From Nocardia terpenica (GTDB lineage: Bacteria > Actinomycetota > Actinomycetes > Mycobacteriales > Mycobacteriaceae), in NCBI RefSeq assembly GCF_013186535.1, contig NZ_JABMCZ010000005.1, positions 806,001-870,000 on the forward strand: 64,000 nt of DNA. Direction: 5' to 3'. The number at the start of each line of letters is the position of its first letter. Positions within the stretch are counted from its first letter, which is position 1. Made by a program: the position numbers and the translations under genes. Under the pieces are notes generated by a model. That model worked only from the letters and a program-made list of their open reading frames with translations. It was not told where the DNA came from and searched no databases. This document shows positions 63,201-64,000 of the stretch, one piece after another.

Positions 63201-64000
63201 GCCAGCAGGGCGACGATCAGATCGGGGGAACGCCGCATCGCGATCGCCACCACGGTGTCGGGGCCCACGCCCCGATCGATCAGCACCCGTGCCAGCCGAT
63301 CGGCCCGCGCATCCAGCTCCCGGTAGGTCAGCTGCGCATCGTCGCAAACCACCGCGACCGACTCCGGCGAGGCCGCGACCTGCCGGGCGAACATCTCCGT
63401 GATCGACGCGATATCGCGCGCATGCTCCGACGAGTCGCCCTGTGTGAGAAGCTGTTTGCGCTCGTCGTCACTCAACAGGTCGATACCGGCGATCCGGCGC
63501 GACGGGTCGGCGGTGATCGCGCGCAACAGGCGCAGATAGCGGGCGGCGATATCGGCGACGGTGGCGCGCTCGAACAGATCGGTGGCGTATTCGATCCGGC
63601 CTGCCATCTCCCGGGGTGCGTCGTCGGTGACGGGCATTTCGATCAGGTCGATGTGCAGATCGAATTTGGCGCTACCGGTGGCGGTCGGAATGTGTTCCAC
63701 GCCCAGATCGGCCAGGCGCAGTTCGGGCAGCAGATTGTTCTGCAGGGCGAACGACACCTGGAACAGCGGGTGGTAGGCGCGCGAGCGGGTGGGGTGCAGC
63801 AGCTCGACCAACCGCTCGAACGGGGCGTCCTGGTTCTCGTAGCCGGTCAGGGCCTTGCCGCGCACCTGGTCGAGCACCTGCTCGAAGCGCGGATTCCCGG
63901 ACAGATCCACCCGCAGCACCCAGGTATTGACGAAAAAGCCCACCAGATCGTGCAATGCCTCGTCGGTGCGCCCGGCGATCGGGCCGCCGATGCAGATATC
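42236..64000 (-). CDS. Giant multimodular NRPS, 5' end outside window
   Basis: At least 7,254 residues of one nonribosomal peptide synthetase read leftward without interruption from the window edge. Domain limits on the plus strand: partial C1 64000-63450; A1 63440-61900; T1 near 61745; C2 61590-60230; A2 60230-57500 with an inserted N-methyltransferase at 58800-57600 (VLEIGVGSG core); T2 near 57310; C3 57150-55830; A3 55800-54300; T3 (GGDS) near 54150; epimerase 54000-52600 (HHLVVDG); C4 52560-51220, the D-donor type (HHHVLFDGWS); A4 51200-49740; T4 near 49580; C5 49420-48040; A5 48020-46540; T5 near 46400; C6 46210-44860; A6 44850-43360; T6 near 43210; thioesterase 43080-42240 (GWSLGG). The product has at least six residues, the second visible one N-methylated and the third D. 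Confidence 0.9.
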   Translation of the reverse strand, partial: DICIGGPIAGRTDEALHDLVGFFVNTWVLRVDLSGNPRFEQVLDQVRGKALTGYENQDAPFERLVELLHPTRSRAYHPLFQVSFALQNNLLPELRLADLGVEHIPTATGSAKFDLHIDLIEMPVTDDAPREMAGRIEYATDLFERATVADIAARYLRLLRAITADPSRRIAGIDLLSDDERKQLLTQGDSSEHARDIASITEMFARQVAASPESVAVVCDDAQLTYRELDARADRLARVLIDRGVGPDTVVAIAMRRSPDLIVALLATLRAGGAYLPIDPDYPAHRIEFILTDAAPRLILTTTDTTLPTGGRAVDVLELDTPDTARLSARPLPDPLYIPGPADAAYLIYTSGSTGRPKGVVVQHGSVVNMARHGWPGGHGERALLRSSMAFDASAYELWPVLLAGAAIVIAPPDRLDIAALLNTVSRHRVTTIFAATALFEVLATAEPELSADSLRQVVTGGDALGPVAVARFRDRWPGVGVANAYGPTENTVCVTTYVIPEARHWDTGERVPIGAPVANVRAFVLGSGLAPVPPGAAGELYVAGAQLARGYRGRASLTAERFVACPFGTGDRMYRTGDLVRWTREGVLEFLGRTDDQVKVRGYRIEPAEIEAALLSYPAVSRAVVVARDTGTESARGTAASDKHIVAYVVLDREAPPTGDAASDTRPIREFVAGRLPEFMVPAAIVVLDEMPLTPSGKVDRRALPAPQAMTATYRAPSTPLEEIVASVFAELLGVDGIGADDDFFALGGHSLSATRVASRLATVAGVEVRVRDVFEAPTAVRMARVLAERLAETGEHPGTAPGPRERPARIPLSFAQLRMWFINRFEPDSPIYNVPLVLRLSGPLDTAALSAALADVVARHESLRTVFPDEDGVPYQRILPADQAAPRIEAHTVEPGDLEHAVTSAVRRGFDVSAEPPLRVTLLRTGSDEHVMALVLHHIAADGWSMAPLVRDLSLAYIARRAGRAPRWTPLPVQYADFTLWQREALGAESDPGSVLASQFRYWEQELAGAPQPMALPTDRPRPPVAGNRGDLVQFPIDAALGEALHRLAHDHQVTVSMVLQSALAVLLSHLGAGTDISIGGPIAGRTHEALHELVGFFVNTWVLRVDLSGDPSFERVLGQVRRKALTAYENQDAPFERLVELLHPTRSPAYHPLFQVSFALQNNVLPDLRLADLDVSLVPTALGTAKFDLHLDVLERADSPDMAGRFEYATDLFDRATVDDIVSRYLQLLHTIAAEPRISLGRIDILAPGERERLLRVWNDTAAPLPDEATVPRLFERRAAATPDAVAVAHEDGAVTYRDLDARANRLAHTLIGRGVGRESVVAVALPRSVDLVVAVLAVLKAGAAYLPIDPDYPGGRIEFILTDAAPRLVLTTAPTAAKLPLGDRESLRLDAVEHDGAAGELPTLAPNDAAYVIYTSGSTGRPKGVVVEHRSVVNMATHGWPGGHGERVLLHSSMAFDASAYELWPVLLAGAAIVVAPPERLDLSALTKTVTRHRVTTIFAATALFEVLATAGAELKAETLRQVVTGGDALGPVAVARFRDRWPGVGVANAYGPTENTVCVSTYTIPDSRRWDTGERVPIGAPVPNVRVFVLDSWLRPVPVGVAGELYVAGTQVARGYLGRMGLTAQRFVACPFGAGERMYRTGDLVRWTRDGILEFAGRADDQVKIRGYRIEPGEVEAALASHPAVSQAVVVARDLASAPGDGMGAADKQLVAYVVLDRETVTVRDGERERELVDHWRQVYDNLYAGKETYIDTVRDAGAAIPLGEDFGGWNSSYTGRPIPVEDMRVWRDAVVDRILEFGPSRVLEIGVGSGLVMARLAPECVEYWGTDFSGATIANLQERLADSAPAWADRVRLRAQAADDLSGLPRDRFDVVVLNSVVQYFPSAAYLTDVIDKALRVLVPGGTLFLGDVRNLSLLHEFATGTHLAGVGAEDTVAVVRDRVRRTVAGEQELLMAPEFFLALRDKVPGVAAVDIELKYAPVDNELTRYRYDVVLRKAPATVRSLATVPQRAWTELGDVPRLRAHLAAECPEAVRITEIPCAGTVADVAATRIVAAAADHDRVADLDLNHAAETVAPHEIRALGVELGYAVAVTWAPVAGRMDAVFTRNTGGDTVFDEVYQVAGPVSSAAAYVNDPGVAGRVAEIRGFVADRLPEFMIPAVIVALDGLPLTPGGKVDRRALPAPQATTATYRAPSTPLEEIVVSVFAEVLGTDGVGVDDDFFALGGHSLSATRVASRVATAAGVEVAVRDVFDAPTAARMARILADRSAAAERPGAIPAPRQRPARIPLSYAQLRMWFINRFEPDSAAYNIPMVLRLAGALDAAALAAAFGDVVARHESLRTIFPDADGVPFQRILPATQAVAVETIAVEPGDLADTMAATARRGFDLSVQPPLRITVLRTGSQEHVLVAVVHHIASDGWSVAPLMRDLSLAYAARCAGREPRWEPLPVQYADYTLWQRELLGAESDADSVLAAQLGYWTGQLAGLPDRLELPTDRPRPLVASQRGGTYTFTLDADTMAGLGAAARRRQVTLFMVVHAAVAVLLSRLSGTGDIAVGTPIAGRGAAALDGLVGMFVNTLVLRTRIEESASFADLVDHCRRVDLDAFAHADIPFERVVEAVDPARSQAHHPLFQVMLAFQNIDLDPTLLHLPGIEVTPLSLDVGIERFDLTINVVDTPYPGEETLISIGYALDLFDRSTIAAFARRLERILRAVVADSAIGLRDIDVLGADERLALRQWGDGGPGLGQVLLPDMLALAGAAHADRPAVVEAGREWTYRELGEWSNRCARALIEYGVGPETVVAIAIPRSAAWMRAVWAIGKTGAAFVSIDPAHPGERNLFMLLDCAATVVLTCGEPLDATGARVFDIDRIDLSPHSAAPVGDADRHGPVRPHNTAYIVYTSGSTGRPKGVAVTHAGLLAVSTARDRHYGLGSESRILALAARTFDAAVHEFLLAVPAGAALVIAASDVVAGAPLAELLRAERVTHAFLSPMVGMSVDPEGLDALRIVMTGADVCPPALVERWLGADTTGERQVHNLYGPSETTIWVTDAGLRIGEPVSLGVPIPGVRVMVLDTSLRPVPAGVVGELYVAGAGVARGYLNRVALTASSFVADPYGPAGSRMYRTGDLVRWTSTGDGGALMFVGRADFQVKIRGQRLELGEIEAVLADLDEVRYAAVTTRTAESVRLAAYVTPAPGCVPDPAAIRRAAALRLPPFMIPDTVTVLEELPLTSSGKVDRRALPAPRVTPSEYHAPSTPLEELVAAVFSEVLGKDRVGVDDDFFALGGDSILSIQLVARAKDRGALFTPRQVFEARTVAGLARVAESVAPATVLAELPGGGVGELPLTPIVRWMVEHGEFRRLNQTLVLTTPAGLDRAGLVAAVAAVIDRHDMLRARLWRDEQGWRLEARPPGTVEVESLVHRVAVDPDADRAHLAAAAAAAALDRLDPAEGIVLQAIWLAPTDAAAAGHLIVVAHHLVVDGVSWRILIPELTMAWRRHRAGDDAAPPPAGTSMRRWAHGLVEAARSPGRVAELPLWQRIIDGPDPLLGSRALDAGGAVRVRHAQVPPEITEALLTRVPAAFHGDVQDALVAALALAVVRWRAARGVRESSALLRLEGHGREEQAVPGADLTATVGWFTTVYPVRIDLAEIDLEDAFAGGSVIGAAIKDAKERLRAIPDHGIGYGLLRYLNPETARALPARLPGQVAFNYLGRLSPSRSASGTASSEFALTNELGAPTAGDQPLAATAAVDINAVVADGCLSATFGYPEAVLDAAAVDDLARLWVDALRAVVTHLDRPDSGGHTPSDFPLVRATQADITAWEARYPGLLDVWPPSPLQSGLLFHARLAESAVDVYAVQLAITLSGFVHAGRLRAAAQTLLERYPNLRVAFGATGTGETVQIVADEVAVPWREVDLRAVPDAAREAALAEVLDRDQAEPFDIESAPLLRFTLVTVTDERYTLLISHHHVLFDGWSMPSVMTTLLAAYAEPGDPAITEPTDSYRSYLAWLSRQDSAASLNVWRRALDGAEATLVAPHAARREQTSRMSRVAVDFDPEITDRLTATAAAAGVTVNTLIQVAWAIVAGYLTGRDDVVFGATVSGRPAHLPGIESAVGLFINTIPVRVRYTPGEPITGVLARVQAEQAELMGHHHTGLTDIHAALGVSSLFDTVVVFESYPVDGAALAARAAAVDGMSIDDLRSNDSSHYPLTVVVAKGEPLRAQMQYQPEVFTHEWVEACADRLVRVLDTITTDPSPRVESIDLLSAAERARLVPARGARAQEPRPLPDLLADGAAANPAAPAVISGTTTIAYRELDEHSNRLARWLIGRGVGPGDTVALVLPRGVELLTGLWAVAKSGAAFVPVDPRYPAERITGMIADSGARLALSVADTAILVPDTVYRLVLDEPELAERLEAYSATTVGDADRVRTLRVDHAAYILYTSGSTGTPKGVVVTHEGLANFTAEQRERYDVDESARVLAVSAPGFDAVMMEMLMAHPNGAALVVSPPDVFAGDSLTDIIRRQRVSHAFLTPSVLATMSPAGLESLRVLVIGGEPVPGDLVAAWAPDRRLYTAYGPTETVIVTTLSDPMEPDAPVTMGGPIRGVEAVVLDARLRPVPVGVPGELYLGGIQQARCYLNRPVPTAAAFIANPFGRSGSRLYRTGDLVCWTEQGALEFLGRIDFQIKVRGQRVELGEIEAVLLEQAGVARAVVVHHPDTERLTCYLVGADLDPAAVLAAARRRLPAHMVPDACSILPELPLTASGKLDRAALPEPVVVARAYVEPSTPTERAVAQVFAELLAVDRVGADDDFFALGGHSLSAMRVASRVSAAVGVRIGVREVFEASTPARLARVVDAATDSSLPALVVRERPARVPLSFAQWRMWFVNRFDGASGTYNIPLVLRLTGVLDVAALTAAIGDVVARHESLRTVFPDEDGTPYQQILPVGLARAIVDVRPVDPEQLDDVVAESTRCGFDLSSEPPVRVTLLQIGSGEHVLVLVVHHIAADGWSIAPLARDLSAAYLARRAGRAPGWDPLPVQYADYTLWQREVLGAESEPGSVLARQLGYWAERLAGLPDRLELPTDRPRPPVASHHGAAYSFVLDAGLIATLREVANAHGATVFMVVHAALSVLLSRLAGATDIAVGTPIAGRGAAVLDDLVGMFVNTLVLRTQVDEAGSFADLLDRVRRVDLDAFAHADVPFERVVEALDPPRSQAHHPLFQVMLAFQNVDLDRAATHLPGIRVTPVDLDTGIERFDLTLTVADIANADGDIPVTLGYAVDLFDRSTIAAFAQRLRRILHAVAADPTVGLRAIDPLEPGEREILREWENGGAGPAQATLAELLSRAATEFSDRLAVVDAAYRWTYRDLDGWSNRCARALIGIGVGPETVVAIAIPRSLAWVRAVWTVAKTGAAFVSVDPAHPWERNRFVLTDAAATVVLIDGEITTGTLGSDAQGETGIRVLDPDRLDLGDHSDAPVTDGDRRGTVRTANTAYLVYTSGSTGAPKGVAVTHAGLTAVATAQHRMYGVRGDSRVLSVAARTFDAAILELLLAVTAGAALITAPSDVFAGPALAELIRAEEVTHACLTPTVVATLDPRQVDGLRALLAAGEACPPELVARWSGTDTAGARTVYNLYGPSEATIWVTGAELRVGEPVALGAPIPGIRLMVLDAWLRPVPRGVVGELYAAGAGVARGYLHRIGLTAATFVADPYGPAGSRMYRTGDLVRWLPAGDRGALMFVGRADFQVKIRGQRLELGEIEAVLSGLDEVEHAVVVARAVDGGVRLAAYVTAASGRLPDPTAVRQSAAKRLPAFMVPDTVTVLDELPLTSSGKVDRRALPAPQSAVAAYRAPSTPVEEIVAAVFAQVLDVDRVGVDDDFFALGGHSLSATRVASRVATAVGAEVGVRDIFQAPTAARLAQALTEHAATLDPVRSKPIVRERPARVPLSFAQWRMWFINRLEGASATYNIPLVLRLTGDLDVAALTAAIGDVVARHESLRTVFPDEGGTPYQRILPADRASAAVAVRTADPAELDRLVIASARRGFDVSQEPPLRATVLRNGSDEHVLVLVVHHIAADGWSMAPLAQDLTLAYTARREGRAPQWAPLPVQYADYTLWQREILGADTDPDSVLARQLGYWTGQLAGLADRLELPADRPRPAVASQRGGTYWFALDADTAAGIRRIARTHQVTMFMVLHAAIAVLLSRLADTGDIAIGTPIAGRGAAALDGLVGMFVNTLVLRTRIDETGSFADLLDQVRRVDLDAFAHADVPFERVVEALDPPRSQAHHPLFQVMLAFQNLGLDRAAAHLPGVRVTAVELDVEVERFDLTVTVSDTPDANGGMPIGMSFALDLFDRPTVAAFAQRLRRILGAVTADPTVGLREVDVLEARERQLLREWGDGGAGPTRNTLADMLSRAAGAHGDRLAIVAAGREWTYRDLDERSNRYARALIECGAGPETVVAIAIPRSPAWMHAVWAVAKTGAAFVSIDPSHPDERNRLIRTDCGATIVLVSGETDMGTLRSEAADAGTRVIDLDRLDVSAHSAAPVTDAERGGAVRPGNTAYLVYTSGSTGAPKGVAVTHAGLSAVAAAQQRYYRVTADSRVLSVAARTFDAAILELLLAIPAGAASIIAPGDAFAGPPLAEVLRTERVTHAFLSPAVGLSVDPAGLDDLQVVLTGAEACPPALVDRWSGTDAAGARGLYNLYGPSETTIWIAGAELHAGEAVSVGGPIPGVRLMVLDACLRPTPPGVVGELYVAGAGVARGYVGRPATTASSFVADPFGSAGSRMYRTGDLVRWTLDGGVLMFVGRADFQVKIRGQRLELGEIEAVLADVEEVRHAVVIAHGDEDVRLAAYVTPVPGHDIDPDGIRRAVSKRLPAFMIPDTVTVLDELPLTASGKVDRRALPAPRRPVTTYRAPSTPLEEIVTAVFSEVLEVERVGVDDNFFALGGNSMVAMRLVSQLRSRTGARVPYQLLFSDSTPASLARYLEQPQADMRVSLGVLSPLRSTGAKPPLFCVHPGGGLAWVYGTLVGRLDPDRPVYGLQDPYIVEDSARCESVDAYAERYVEEILKAFPDTDYYLLGWSLGGKIAHTMAARLQQLGHTVGLLVLVDAGIDTDLDQAPEPDPDDPQGLVALTEFLGGWREFLGLTDTQRIEDPEQLLTLLTDRLGQEDILTRQQVERVRENFKTPVPHTPRRFDGDAVLFLSAHESHRDRLSRSWHGHITGHIQEFPIDERHAGMLNPKGAAQIGPILNTLLEAADGKEITGRGEPHDR
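45153..45281 (-). repeat. 129-bp exact repeat, copy in condensation domain C6
   Basis: This stretch is identical base for base with 48351-48479, 3,198 bases away in C5. It codes for part of the C-terminal half of the condensation domain. Flanking sequence is similar but not identical. Confidence 0.9.
48351..48479 (-). repeat. 129-bp exact repeat, copy in condensation domain C5
   Basis: Second copy of the repeat at 45153-45281. Exact identity across 43 codons, third positions included, points to recent module duplication or gene conversion between modules 5 and 6. Confidence 0.9.

Noticed and set aside
63953..63955. ATG at 63,955 as the start of the giant NRPS
   Set aside because: The frame and condensation-domain homology run on to base 64,000 (DICIGGPIAGRT upstream), so this Met is internal and the gene is cut by the window edge.

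Overview
The window is high-GC actinobacterial DNA, most likely from Nocardia or a close mycolic-acid relative. Pointers are an antigen-85/mycolyltransferase-like secreted esterase, an EspR-like regulator, a DUF574 methyltransferase, a lone PapA-like acyltransferase and very long NRPS genes. Taxonomy is inferred from gene content only. I see no rRNA, tRNA, CRISPR array or insertion sequence.

Layout. (1) 1-5.6 kb: an O-methyltransferase, a secreted esterase, a small secreted protein, then a translationally coupled pair: a 75-aa predicted lipoprotein and a 720-aa protein joining a cytoplasmic HTH-like domain, an 11-residue repeat stalk, one membrane helix and an extracytoplasmic substrate-binding-protein-like domain. 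(2) 5.7-6.9 kb: a SAM methyltransferase and a convergent MarR regulator that share an 8-3-8 inverted-repeat operator; at the methyltransferase it lies between a -35 and a -10. (3) 6.9-26.3 kb: biosynthetic cluster 1. A leftward, tightly packed set encodes an MFS exporter, a dimodular NRPS (C-A-T-C-A-T-TE, first A domain with an EntF-like serine code, broken by an apparent 1-nt frameshift near 17,012), an FAD monooxygenase, an SDR lacking its catalytic lysine, a PapA-like acyltransferase, an amidase and a second MFS transporter. A SARP/AfsR-type regulator is divergent from the first exporter, followed by an acyl-CoA-dehydrogenase-fold flavin monooxygenase and a cupin. (4) 26.4-31.1 kb: an ATPase/LuxR regulator with a probable TTG start, a polyprenyl diphosphate synthase, an XRE regulator and the EspR-like regulator. 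(5) 31.2-42.3 kb: small hypotheticals, a DUF885 metallopeptidase, a DUF899 protein, an APH(3'')-like kinase, a second amidase, a P1-family peptidase, a MerR regulator with a classic 19-bp-spacer promoter, an epimerase remnant, a DUF574 methyltransferase and an ECF42-type sigma factor coupled to its DGPF partner. (6) 42.2-64 kb: cluster 2, the 3' 21.8 kb of a giant NRPS gene whose 5' end lies outside the window. Visible order: (C)A-T / C-A-NMT-T / C-A-T-E / C-A-T / C-A-T / C-A-T-TE, so the product has at least six residues with an N-methylated and a D-configured one.

How the genes work together. Cluster 1 looks like a self-contained short-peptide pathway: NRPS assembly and release, oxidation, reduction, acylation and hydrolysis by tailoring enzymes, export by two MFS proteins, and control by SARP and possibly MarR. 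Cluster 2 makes a longer lipo- or cyclopeptide-sized product; starter and tailoring genes would lie beyond base 64,000. The region between is mostly stress, resistance and regulatory genes with no clear tie to either cluster.
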